This document shows, piece by piece, positions 1 to 6,771 of a DNA stretch of 13,534 nt (position 1 is the first letter of the stretch; each line of letters starts with the position of its first letter). A program made the translations under genes and the position numbers. The DNA is from JACCZP01 sp050997195 (lineage in GTDB: Bacteria; Actinomycetota; Thermoleophilia; Solirubrobacterales; Thermoleophilaceae), in assembly GCA_050997195.1 (NCBI GenBank), contig JBPCRE010000240.1, positions 1 through 13,534 on the forward strand. Reading direction: 5' to 3'. The notes beneath the pieces were generated by a model. The model was not told where the DNA came from, did no database searches, and saw only the letters and a list, made by a program, of their open reading frames with translations.

Positions 1-1776
1 GGTCTCCGACACGTCGGGGACGCCGGGGCGCAGGCAGCAGATCCCGCGCACGTTCAGGTCGACCGGGACCCCGGCGCGCGAGGCCTCGTAGAGCGCCTCG
101 ATGCAGCGGGCGTCGACCAGCGAGTTCATCTTCATGGCGATGCGGGCGTGCTCGCCCGCCTCGTGGGCGGCCACGGTGGCGCGGATCTCCGCGAGGATGC
201 CGTCGCGCAGGTGCGCCGGGGCCACGAGCGCCTTGCGGAAGCCCTCGGGCCGGGCGTGGCCGGTGAGCATGTTGAAGACGTCGGCCACGTCGGCGCCGAT
301 GCCGGGATCGGTGGTGAAGAGACCCACGTCCTCGTAGATCCGGGCCGTCTTGGCGTTGTAGTTGCCGGTGCCGACCTGCACGTAGTGGCGGACCCCGGAT
401 CCCTCACGGCGGACCACGAGCAGTGCCTTGACGTGCGCCTTCAGACCGGGAACCCCGTGCACCACGTGAACGCCGGCCTCCTCCATGGCGCGCGACCACT
501 CGATGTTCCGGCGCTCGTCGAAGCGTGCCTTCAGCTCCACCATGCACACCGCCTGCTTGCCGCGTTCGGCCGCACGGATGAGCGAGCGCACGAGCGTCGA
601 GTCGTCGGAGGTCCGGTACACCGTGAGCTTCAGCGCGAGCACGTCGGGGTCCTCCACCGCCTGCTCCACGAAGCGCTCGACGCTCGCGGCGAAGGAGTCG
701 TAGGGGTGGTGCACGAGCAGGTCGCCGGCCCGCATGGCCTCGAACACGTCGGCCCGCTCGCCCGTGAGCACGGACTGGGTGACCGGGCTCGGCCAGTGCT
801 CGCGCAGGTCGCCGTGGCCCTCGAGGCCGTAGATCTGCCAGAGATCGCTGAGGTCGAGCAGGCCGTCGATCTCGTAGACCTGGCGCTCTTCGACGCTCAG
901 CCAACGCACGAGCTTCTCGCGCATCTGCGCGTTCATCCCCGCTCCCACCTCGAGCCTCAGGACCTCGCCGAAACGGCGGCGGCGCAACTCGTCCTCCACC
1001 GCCCGCACGAGATCGTCGGCCTCGTCGGAGACCGTGAAGTCCGCGTCGCGGGCCACGCGGAACGTGTCGTGGCCGAGGATCTCCATGCCCGGGAAGAGCT
1101 GGTCGAGGTGCGCGGCGATCACGTTCTCGAGGGGGACGAAGGTGTTGGCGCCGATGGCCACGAAGCGGGGCACCACCTCCTTGGGCACCTTCACGCGCGC
1201 GAAGGTCTCGCTGCCCGAGAGCGGGTCGCGCAGGCGCACGGCGAGGGAGAGCGAGAGGTTCGAGATGTAGGGGAAGGGCCGCCCGCGCCCGAGGGCGAGC
1301 GGCGTGAGCACGGGGAAGATCTCCTCGCGGAAGGAGCGCTCCACGGCGTCCCGCTCGGCGGCGTCGCACCCCTCGCAGGAGACGATGCGGATGCCGCGCT
1401 CGGCGAGAGCGGGACGCAGGCGCTCCTCCCACTCGGCGGAGTGGCGGCGGGTCAGCTCGGTGACCTTGTCGGAGATCCGGTCGAGGGTGTCGGACGGGGA
1501 GAGGCCGTCGGGCCCGCGCGAGTCGATGCCGGCGTCCACCTGGTCGTGGAGGCCGGCGACCCGGACCATGAAGAACTCGTCGAGGTTCGAGGTGAAGATG
1601 GCGAGGAACTTGAGCCGCTCGAGCAGGGGCCGATCCTCCTCCTCGGCGAGCTGCAGGACGCGGTCGTTGAACTCGAGCCACGAGCGCTCTCGGTTCCAGT
1701 AGAGCTCCGGAGCGTCGAGCGGAGGGGCGCTCGAGGGGGCGGGAGTCTCGACCGAGGGGGTCGCCGAGTCGGTCAC
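1..1776 (-). CDS. ppk1: Polyphosphate kinase 1 (partial, C-terminus outside window)
   Basis: Ppk1 reversibly transfers the terminal phosphate of ATP to a growing polyphosphate chain through a phosphohistidine intermediate. The frame is open from a GTG at 1776 to the left edge (592 codons). The N-terminal domain shows YWNRERSWLEFN and SNLDEFFMVRVAGL. Further on come GLKAHVKALL, with the first catalytic histidine at about residue 448 (E. coli H435 equivalent), then VGTGNYNAKTARIYED, and lastly VPVDLNVRGICCLRPG just before the edge. Family members are about 690-720 residues, so roughly 100-130 are missing, including the second active-site histidine (E. coli H592). The GTG overlaps the TGA of the upstream CHAD gene in a GTGA, implying translational coupling. 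It is the last visible gene of the polyphosphate operon. The identification is secure. The exact start rests on the overlap and the lack of an alternative. Confidence 0.97.
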   Translation of the reverse strand, partial: MTDSATPSVETPAPSSAPPLDAPELYWNRERSWLEFNDRVLQLAEEEDRPLLERLKFLAIFTSNLDEFFMVRVAGLHDQVDAGIDSRGPDGLSPSDTLDRISDKVTELTRRHSAEWEERLRPALAERGIRIVSCEGCDAAERDAVERSFREEIFPVLTPLALGRGRPFPYISNLSLSLAVRLRDPLSGSETFARVKVPKEVVPRFVAIGANTFVPLENVIAAHLDQLFPGMEILGHDTFRVARDADFTVSDEADDLVRAVEDELRRRRFGEVLRLEVGAGMNAQMREKLVRWLSVEERQVYEIDGLLDLSDLWQIYGLEGHGDLREHWPSPVTQSVLTGERADVFEAMRAGDLLVHHPYDSFAASVERFVEQAVEDPDVLALKLTVYRTSDDSTLVRSLIRAAERGKQAVCMVELKARFDERRNIEWSRAMEEAGVHVVHGVPGLKAHVKALLVVRREGSGVRHYVQVGTGNYNAKTARIYEDVGLFTTDPGIGADVADVFNMLTGHARPEGFRKALVAPAHLRDGILAEIRATVAAHEAGEHARIAMKMNSLVDARCIEALYEASRAGVPVDLNVRGICCLRPGVPDVSET

Positions 1777-2315
1777 GCCAGCGCCGCCTCGACTCGCTCG
1801 CGGAAGCGCTCCTCCTCGAGCCGCCGCCACTCGGTCCGGAAGCGGGCGAACAGCACCTCGCGTCGCGCCTCGGTGTAGGTGCGAAGGCTCTCGAGGCCGC
1901 GGTAGCTCCGCCGGTTCGGCGCCGAGCGCGTGGCCCCGGGCGCCAGGTCCCCGCCCTCCGGCCCTGCCGCGCGCACCACGGCGGCCACGTCGGCCTCGCG
2001 CAGGTCCTCGATATGGCGTTCCACCCGGGGGAGCATCTCGTCGCAGTCGTGGATGTCCCCGAGCAGGGACTGGATGTCCTTGGCCTGCCTGGCCGCCATC
2101 CTGGCCTCCACGCCGAAGCACGGCTCGGTGACCTCTAGCACGTAGCGCAGCCGCTTGGCCGCGATGCGCATGTCGTGGAGCGCCTTCGGATCCTCTTCGT
2201 CCACCGCCGTGGGACCGAACGAGAAGAGCTCGTCGAGCCGGACGAGCACGATGCGTCGCGCGTTCGGCCCGAGCGGTGCCTCGGGGTCGAGCCCCTTGAC
2301 CTTCCGCGCCTTCAC
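1773..2315 (-). CDS. CHAD domain protein, C-terminal half-domain
   Basis: This 180-residue protein carries the second half of a CHAD (conserved histidine alpha-helical) domain, a helical fold known to bind polyphosphate. Residues 46-61 read LHDMRIAAKRLRYVLE, with the conserved His47 and a basic face (Arg50, Lys54, Arg55, Arg57). LLGDIHDCDEML follows at about residues 84-94, a typical second-half motif. The C-terminus is rich in arginine and glutamate and probably helical. The start is a GTG at 2315 whose last two bases belong to the upstream TGA (GTGA), and its own stop overlaps the ppk1 GTG in the same way. CHAD domains normally have two four-helix bundles in about 200-300 residues. Only one is present here and the other is in the preceding gene, so the two products probably associate. 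Binding of polyphosphate is inferred from the family and context. Confidence 0.88.
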   Translation of the reverse strand: MKARKVKGLDPEAPLGPNARRIVLVRLDELFSFGPTAVDEEDPKALHDMRIAAKRLRYVLEVTEPCFGVEARMAARQAKDIQSLLGDIHDCDEMLPRVERHIEDLREADVAAVVRAAGPEGGDLAPGATRSAPNRRSYRGLESLRTYTEARREVLFARFRTEWRRLEEERFRERVEAALA

Positions 2316-2809
2316 GAGATGAGGGCCTCGTCGGGGAAATGGGCCGCGGCGGCCAGCTCGATCAGACGTCCGTAGAGGCTCTCCTCCTCGACGCGCCCGA
2401 GCTCGAGGGCAAGGCGCTCGTTGCCGGCGTGCTGGACCGTTCGAAGCTCGTTCACCAGCGAGCTGACGCCGAGCCGATCCTCGTTGGGAAGCGCTTCGGC
2501 GATGCTCGTAAGCGACTCGATGGCCACGTCCGGGTCGCGCCGCTCGCCGAGCGCGTCCGCCAGCCGCTTGACGGCCTTCAGCACCCGCCGGTGCTCATTC
2601 TTGGGAAAGCAGGGGGCGAAGATCTCGAGCACCGCCCGCAGCCGGCGGGTGGCCACCCGCATGGCGTGGACCCTCTCGATGTCCTCGGCATCGAGAACGC
2701 CCTCGGAGTGTGCGAAGAGCTCCTCGGTCCGCGTCTCCACGGCGCGCGCGGCGGCCTCCCGGAAGGAGATGTCGGAAGCGATGCCGGGAATCTCCTCGGC
2801 GCGGGCCAC
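2312..2809 (-). CDS. CHAD domain protein, N-terminal half-domain
   Basis: This 165-residue protein carries the first half of a CHAD domain. Residues 47-62 read VHAMRVATRRLRAVLE, with His48 and a basic patch (Arg51, Arg55, Arg56, Arg58). LGERRDPDV follows at about 87-95, which is the usual first-half motif. The order of motifs mirrors the next gene, down to a shared PCF after the basic helix. The start is a GTG at 2809, 42 nt after the ppx stop, without a recognisable ribosome binding site. The frame is open further upstream but has no ATG or GTG there. A TAGCAT hexamer 7 nt before the GTG may make a separate leaderless transcript. Its TGA overlaps the next GTG in a different frame. Polyphosphate binding next to ppk1 and ppx is the likely role, inferred from the family. 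Confidence 0.88.
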   Translation of the reverse strand: MARAEEIPGIASDISFREAAARAVETRTEELFAHSEGVLDAEDIERVHAMRVATRRLRAVLEIFAPCFPKNEHRRVLKAVKRLADALGERRDPDVAIESLTSIAEALPNEDRLGVSSLVNELRTVQHAGNERLALELGRVEEESLYGRLIELAAAAHFPDEALIS

Positions 2810-2816
2810 GCCAGGG

Positions 2817-2822
2817 ATGCTA
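2817..2822 (-). promoter_or_regulatory. Candidate -10 element before the CHAD genes
   Basis: On the minus strand the hexamer TAGCAT lies between ppx and the first CHAD gene. Seven nucleotides (CCCTGGC) separate it from the GTG start, and there is no Shine-Dalgarno sequence. This is the spacing expected of a leaderless transcript, common in actinobacteria. TANNNT hexamers occur by chance and no -35 element is clear, so this is weak evidence for an internal operon promoter. Confidence 0.3.
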
Positions 2823-2851
2823 GCTCGGCCCCAAAGCCTCCCGGGAGCCGC

Positions 2852-3727
2852 TCACCGCGTGAGGAGGTCGAGGATGACTCCCTCGCGAAGCCCTCCGTTG
2901 CCGATCATGAGCGGCTGGTCGAGCAGGTTGCTGAGCTCCTCGAAGATCAGGACGCCCGCCGCGAGCAGGCGGGCTCGCTCGGGCGCCAGCTCGAAGCGCC
3001 TGGCCACCTCGTCGGCGGGCGCGCTGGCGAGGATGCGGATCGAGCGTTCGAGCGTCTCGTACTCGAGCTCCGCGCCCACCACCCGGCGAAGCGAGGAGGC
3101 ACTTCCGCCGACGGCCACCGCCTTGTCCACGTGCGGCACCCGGAGACCCTCGAACACCCCGGCAACGTGCTGGCGCACCGCCTGCAGCTCGAACGCAGAC
3201 GGAGGGTCCGAGCCCATGTAGGCGTCGGTCAGGAACCCGGAGCCGACCCGGAAGGACTCCGACCACTCGGCGCCCCCGGCCACGGTGCCCACGGCGATCT
3301 CGGTGGAGCCGCCGCCCACGTCGACCACCGCCACATCTCCCTCGACCGGAGCGCCCAGCGTCTTGGTGGCGCCCAGGAAGGCGAGCTTGGCTTCCTCGTC
3401 GGGGCTCAACACCCGCATGCTGAGACCGGTGGACTCGCGGATCGCCTCGGCCAGCTTCTTTCCGTTGCGGGCGTCGCGCACCGCGGCCGTGCCCACCACG
3501 CTCACGCTCTCCGCGCCGGCCTTGCGAGCCACCTTGGCCTGCCGGCCCACGACCTCGACCACCTCCCTGACCTTCTTGCCCGGCAGGCGGTTGCCCTCCA
3601 CGCGCAGGGTGTGGCCGATCGCGGTGAACGCTCGCTGGGACAGGATCTCGCGCAGGCGCCCCTCGGACGAGTCGGCCACGAGCAGGCGGATCGTGTTCGA
3701 GCCCACGTCGATGCACGCCAAGCTCAT
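2852..3727 (-). CDS. ppx: Exopolyphosphatase, Ppx/GppA family
   Basis: Ppx/GppA enzymes remove terminal phosphate from polyphosphate or hydrolyse pppGpp, using the ASKHA/actin-like fold. The 291-residue protein shows phosphate-1 motif DVGSNTIRLLV (residues 7-17), GTAAVRDARN (79-88), the catalytic-glutamate segment DEEAKLAF (110-117), phosphate-2 motif DVGGGSTEI (136-144) and a GGSASSL turn (207-213). GNGGLREG near the C-terminus completes the family pattern. It is the short, roughly 300-residue form seen in actinobacteria, without the HD domain of E. coli Ppx. The ATG start at 3727 lies 43 nt after the sixA stop, with no clear ribosome binding site. Its position between sixA and the CHAD-ppk1 genes supports polyphosphate turnover. 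Activity on pppGpp instead cannot be excluded from sequence. Confidence 0.93.
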   Translation of the reverse strand: MSLACIDVGSNTIRLLVADSSEGRLREILSQRAFTAIGHTLRVEGNRLPGKKVREVVEVVGRQAKVARKAGAESVSVVGTAAVRDARNGKKLAEAIRESTGLSMRVLSPDEEAKLAFLGATKTLGAPVEGDVAVVDVGGGSTEIAVGTVAGGAEWSESFRVGSGFLTDAYMGSDPPSAFELQAVRQHVAGVFEGLRVPHVDKAVAVGGSASSLRRVVGAELEYETLERSIRILASAPADEVARRFELAPERARLLAAGVLIFEELSNLLDQPLMIGNGGLREGVILDLLTR

Positions 3728-3770
3728 GTTCGCCGCGCGTGCGAGGAGGAGGGGCCGGCTAGAAGTGGAT

Positions 3771-4199
3771 CTAGAAGCAGATGGCCGCCAGGTCGTCGGG
3801 GCGCAGGAGCGCCACGAGCTCGCCTCGATCCACGGCGGCGAGGCCGCCCTTCGGCAGCCTGATCTGAGCTCCGCTCAGGCGGTGCACGGCCATCGAGAAG
3901 TCCGGGTCGTGCCCGACGAGCAGGACGTGCTCGCGGCCGGCGGCCACGTCGTTGGGATCGAAGGACCCGCCCTCGAGCACGCTGTCGATCTCTACGCTCA
4001 CGCCGAGGGCCTCGCAGGCCAGCCGCGCGGTCTGCTCGGCGCGGATCTTCGGGCTCGTGATGCAGGCCTCCAGCTCCACGCCCATGGCCACCATCGCCGC
4101 GCCGGCGGAGCGAGCCTGCTGCGAGCCGCGTTCGGTGAGGGGGCGCGCCGCGTCCGGCGAGCCCTTCTCGGCCTCGGCGTGGCGCAGGAGCCAGATCAC
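3771..4199 (-). CDS. SixA-type phosphohistidine phosphatase (histidine phosphatase superfamily)
   Basis: This small one-domain histidine phosphatase has 142 residues, close to E. coli SixA. From the GTG at 4199 it begins MIWLLRHAEAEKG, with Arg6-His7 as the catalytic pair. SPKIR (residues 49-53) supplies the second arginine, and LLVGHDPD (about 93-100) holds the second histidine, His97. Another in-frame GTG at 4208 would add three residues, and the frame is open further, to 4310. I chose 4199 because the N-terminus then matches the family and a TATAGT hexamer ends 7 nt upstream, consistent with a leaderless message. It is the first gene of the operon leading to ppx, the CHAD genes and ppk1. 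The substrate is unknown: SixA acts on phosphohistidine proteins, while relatives act on small phosphoesters. Confidence 0.87.
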   Translation of the reverse strand: MIWLLRHAEAEKGSPDAARPLTERGSQQARSAGAAMVAMGVELEACITSPKIRAEQTARLACEALGVSVEIDSVLEGGSFDPNDVAAGREHVLLVGHDPDFSMAVHRLSGAQIRLPKGGLAAVDRGELVALLRPDDLAAICF

Positions 4200-4206
4200 G
4201 GCCCGC

Positions 4207-4212
4207 ACTATA
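4207..4212 (-). promoter_or_regulatory. Candidate -10 element of the polyphosphate operon
   Basis: TATAGT on the minus strand matches the TANNNT consensus closely. It is followed by GCGGGCC and then the GTG at 4199, a 7-nt gap that would place the transcription start at or next to the start codon. No ribosome binding site is present, which fits a leaderless transcript. It overlaps the alternative GTG at 4208, arguing against that start. No convincing -35 element was found. The divergent gene begins about 90 nt away at 4301, and the plus strand carries a weaker TACCCT at 4254-4259 that could be its -10. Confidence 0.45.
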
Positions 4213-4300
4213 GATTCGTCGCCCCGGTCCCTGGGTGGCCGGAGGCGCCTCACTACCCTGAGCGCGGTCGGCGTGCCCCCGCTCGCCGCCCCCTGAGCCC

Positions 4301-5641
4301 ATGAGCGCACCTGACGCCACCGCGATCGCCTCCGGCTCGCTCGGCCGCCTCGGGCTCGCCGAGCTCTCGAGCGCCGCCCGGCGTCGGCTGGCCTACGGCG
4401 CTCTCGGCACGCTGCTCGTCGCGAGCCTCGTGTTCGCCCTCGGCGCCGCCTCGGGACCCTCGCTCGAGGTGCCCGCGAGCAAGTTCGGCTTCCCCGAGTG
4501 GCTCGCCGGGCCGCTTCCCGACGTGGGGCTCGCCATGACCTCGGCGCGCTTCATCTCCCTCCTCACCCTGATGGCGCTCTGCCAGGGGCTCGTGCTCGCG
4601 CTCTCGGGCGCCCTTCGGGTTCGCTACGCGCTCGGAGCGATCGTGGCCGCCCACCTCATCTTCACGCTCGCGCCGCCGGTGCTCTCCCCCGACGTGTTCG
4701 GGTACCTCGCGTACGCGCGCATGGGAATCCTGCACGACCTGAACCCCTACGTGCAGGCGCCCTTCGCCATTCCCGGCGACGAGGTCTACGGCTTCGTGCG
4801 CTGGCGGACGCAGATCGATCCCTACGGGCCGCTCTTCACCCTCGTGAGCTATCCGCTCGGCCTCCTCAGCGTGGCCGCCGGGCTCTGGACGAGCAAGGCG
4901 GCGGCAGGGCTCGTGAGCCTCGGGCTCGTGGCGCTGGTGTGGGCAAGCGCCCGGCGCCTCGGCGTCGCGCCGCTCGGGCCCACGCTGTTCGTGGGGCTCA
5001 ACCCCTTCCTCCTTCTCTACGGCGTGGGCGGCGCCCACAACGACCTGCTCATGATGGCGCTGGCCATGCTCGCGGCCTTCTTCGTGCTCGGCCGGCGCGA
5101 GGCGCTCGGGGGCGGGACGCTGGTGGCCGCGATCGCGGTGAAGGCCTCGGCGGGGCTTCTGCTCCCGTTCGTGGTGCTCGGGGCGGTGCGTGGCCGGCGG
5201 GTGCTGGTGGGTGCCGCCGTGGCCGGCGCGGCGGTTATCGGCGCGTCGCTGCTCGCCTTCGGGATCGAGGGCGCGCAGGGCATGCTCGGCGCGCTCGAAA
5301 CCCAGAGCGAGAAGATCTCCAGCCACAACGTGCCGAACGGCCTCGGTTGGGCGCTCGGCTTCGGGGGCGTGACGGCGGGGGTCCGCGCCGTGGCCGCGGC
5401 CGTGCTCGTGGGATCGCTGGCCACCCTGCTGGTGCAGGTGCGGCGAGAGCGGCTCGACTGGGTCACCGCCGCGGGATGGGGGATGCTGGCCCTGCTCGTG
5501 ACCACCACCTGGCTCATGCACTGGTACCTCGTGTGGCTTCTGCCCCTTGCCGCCCTGGGTCGAAGCCGGCCCCTCAAGCTGGCCGCACTGGTGCTGCCCG
5601 CGGTCATGGTCGTGACCGGGCTGCCGCCGGTGCCCAAGTAG
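4301..5641 (+). CDS. MptB-like polyprenol-phosphomannose-dependent mannosyltransferase (GT-C membrane protein)
   Basis: This 446-residue polytopic protein has about ten or more hydrophobic segments, the first at residues 31-50 and the last ending near the C-terminus. It resembles the alpha-1,6-mannosyltransferase MptB family, GT-C enzymes that transfer mannose from polyprenyl-phosphomannose on the outer face of the membrane. Supporting motifs are SPDVFGYLAYAR (129-140), with an acidic residue in the first large extracytoplasmic region as in GT-C enzymes, then LNPY (147-150), DPYGPL (173-178), NPFLLLYGVGGAHND (234-248) and HWYLVWLLPL (407-416). The ATG start is not preceded by a good ribosome binding site. 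It leads a cluster: the GH8-like gene follows after 12 nt. The acceptor glycan is unknown; lipomannan or a related surface mannan is a guess from the family. Confidence 0.8.
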   Translation: MSAPDATAIASGSLGRLGLAELSSAARRRLAYGALGTLLVASLVFALGAASGPSLEVPASKFGFPEWLAGPLPDVGLAMTSARFISLLTLMALCQGLVLALSGALRVRYALGAIVAAHLIFTLAPPVLSPDVFGYLAYARMGILHDLNPYVQAPFAIPGDEVYGFVRWRTQIDPYGPLFTLVSYPLGLLSVAAGLWTSKAAAGLVSLGLVALVWASARRLGVAPLGPTLFVGLNPFLLLYGVGGAHNDLLMMALAMLAAFFVLGRREALGGGTLVAAIAVKASAGLLLPFVVLGAVRGRRVLVGAAVAGAAVIGASLLAFGIEGAQGMLGALETQSEKISSHNVPNGLGWALGFGGVTAGVRAVAAAVLVGSLATLLVQVRRERLDWVTAAGWGMLALLVTTTWLMHWYLVWLLPLAALGRSRPLKLAALVLPAVMVVTGLPPVPK

Positions 5642-5650
5642 GGGGAGGGG
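5642..5650 (+). promoter_or_regulatory. Ribosome binding site of the GH8-like gene
   Basis: GGGGAGGGG lies directly after the mannosyltransferase stop codon and three nucleotides before the GTG at 5654. It is one of the few strong Shine-Dalgarno sequences in the window and fixes that GTG as the start. Confidence 0.7.
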
Positions 5651-5653
5651 CCC

Positions 5654-6766
5654 GTGAAGGCGTCAGGTTGGGCGGTCCTCGCGGTGCTCGCCGTGGGGGC
5701 CGGCCTCGCGGCGCTGCTGCTCACCGTCCGGGCCCGTCCCGAGCCCGGGGGAGCGGCGCGGGAGCTCAGGTCCGAGGCGCGGGCGGCGGCGGAGCGCTTC
5801 TTCGACACCTACGGCGAGCGCGACGGGCGCATCGTGCGCAAGCAGGGAGACACCGTGAGCCAGGAGCAGGCCTACGCGATGCTTCTCGCGGCGGCGCTCG
5901 GGGACGAGCCCCGCTTCGACGCCGCGTGGCGGTGGACGCGGGAGAACCTCGGGCGCCCGGACGGCCTCCTGGCCTCGCGCTGGCAGGACGGTCGGGTGGT
6001 GGAGGTCGAGCCCGCGGCCGAGGCGGATGTCGAGGCCGCTCACGCCCTGCTCGTGGCTGCCGAGCGCTTCGGCCGGCCCGATCTCAAGGATGCAGCACGC
6101 CGCCTCGCCGACGCCGTGCTTCGACTCGAGACCGCGGTGCTCGGCTCCGACGAGCTGATCCTCCTGCCGGGTCCTCGGGCGCGGCGGGCTCCCTACGTGG
6201 TGAACCCCGGCGACGCGTCGCCCGTGGCCTTCGCCGCCCTCGAGGACGCGACCGGCGAACAGCGCTGGGCCGCCCTCAGGCAGGCGAGCTACCGGGTGCT
6301 CGCCGAGCTCACGCCCTCCGAGCCGGAGCTGCCGCCCGACTGGGCCGTGGTGGACGTATCGGGCGCCGCTCGGCCGTCCTCCCCACCCGGGAGGCCGGGC
6401 GTGCCGCCGTCGTACGGGCTTCCCGCTGCGCGCGGGCTCCTGCGCATGAGCACGACGTGCGACGAGGAGGGTCGCGAGCTCGCCGCGAGAGCGTGGACGT
6501 TCCTCGACCGTCAGTCCGCCGGTCAGATCGCGTCCGTCTACGACCTCAGAGGCGCGCCGCTCGTCCGGCAGCCGCACCCGCTCGGGCTGGCGGCGGCAGC
6601 CGGCGCCGCCCGGTCCGCGGGCGACGGGGGCCGGGCTTCGGAGCTGCTCGACCGGGCCGAGGAGCTCGAGCGCCGCACACCGAGCTCGTACGGGGCGGCG
6701 TGGGTGGCGCTCGCGCGAGCCATGACAGAGTCCGAGGCGCTCGACACCTGCGCCGGGGGCGGGTAG
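5654..6766 (+). CDS. Membrane-anchored glycoside hydrolase family 8-like protein with altered catalytic motifs
   Basis: The 370-residue protein has an N-terminal hydrophobic segment (about residues 6-25) with no obvious cleavage motif, followed by a soluble domain outside the cell. That domain resembles GH8 (endoglucanase/chitosanase-type, alpha/alpha barrel): FFDTYGERDGRIV (49-61), GDTVSQEQAYAMLLA (65-79), FDAAWRWTRENL then RPDGLLASRWQDGRVV, and PAAEADVEAAHALL (120-133). GH8 enzymes normally have SEGQ-Y-M with the acid glutamate and A-S/T-D-x-D with a key aspartate. Here these read SQEQAYAM (Glu to Gln at position 70, glutamate moved one residue on) and AAEAD (Asp to Glu at 123). A YDLRG near the C-terminus may match the usual YDAxR base region. 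The protein may be inactive, altered in specificity or glycan-binding. The GTG start follows a strong ribosome binding site. Its mannosyltransferase neighbour suggests work on a surface glycan. Confidence 0.72.
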   Translation: MKASGWAVLAVLAVGAGLAALLLTVRARPEPGGAARELRSEARAAAERFFDTYGERDGRIVRKQGDTVSQEQAYAMLLAAALGDEPRFDAAWRWTRENLGRPDGLLASRWQDGRVVEVEPAAEADVEAAHALLVAAERFGRPDLKDAARRLADAVLRLETAVLGSDELILLPGPRARRAPYVVNPGDASPVAFAALEDATGEQRWAALRQASYRVLAELTPSEPELPPDWAVVDVSGAARPSSPPGRPGVPPSYGLPAARGLLRMSTTCDEEGRELAARAWTFLDRQSAGQIASVYDLRGAPLVRQPHPLGLAAAAGAARSAGDGGRASELLDRAEELERRTPSSYGAAWVALARAMTESEALDTCAGGG

Positions 6767-6771
6767 GCAGA

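Noticed and set aside
404..1681. Minus-strand 425-codon frame overlapping ppk1
   Set aside because: Arg/Pro/Gly-rich shifted frame typical of high G+C DNA. The true ppk1 frame runs through the same bases and has no stop in the window.
148..1878. Long plus-strand open frame opposite ppk1 and the CHAD gene
   Set aside because: It is the complement of ppk1 codons, rich in His, Gly, Glu and Val with no family motif. Ppk1 homology on the minus strand is unmistakable.
2339..3862. Plus-strand 507-codon frame opposite ppx and the first CHAD gene
   Set aside because: Antisense shadow with low-complexity composition; the Ppx and CHAD motifs lie on the other strand.
4498..6771. Apparent 5' extension of the aldo/keto reductase into a 1036-codon protein
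   Set aside because: The extension is Arg/Ala/Gly-rich and overlaps two real genes in other frames. The reductase fold begins just after the GTG at 6772.
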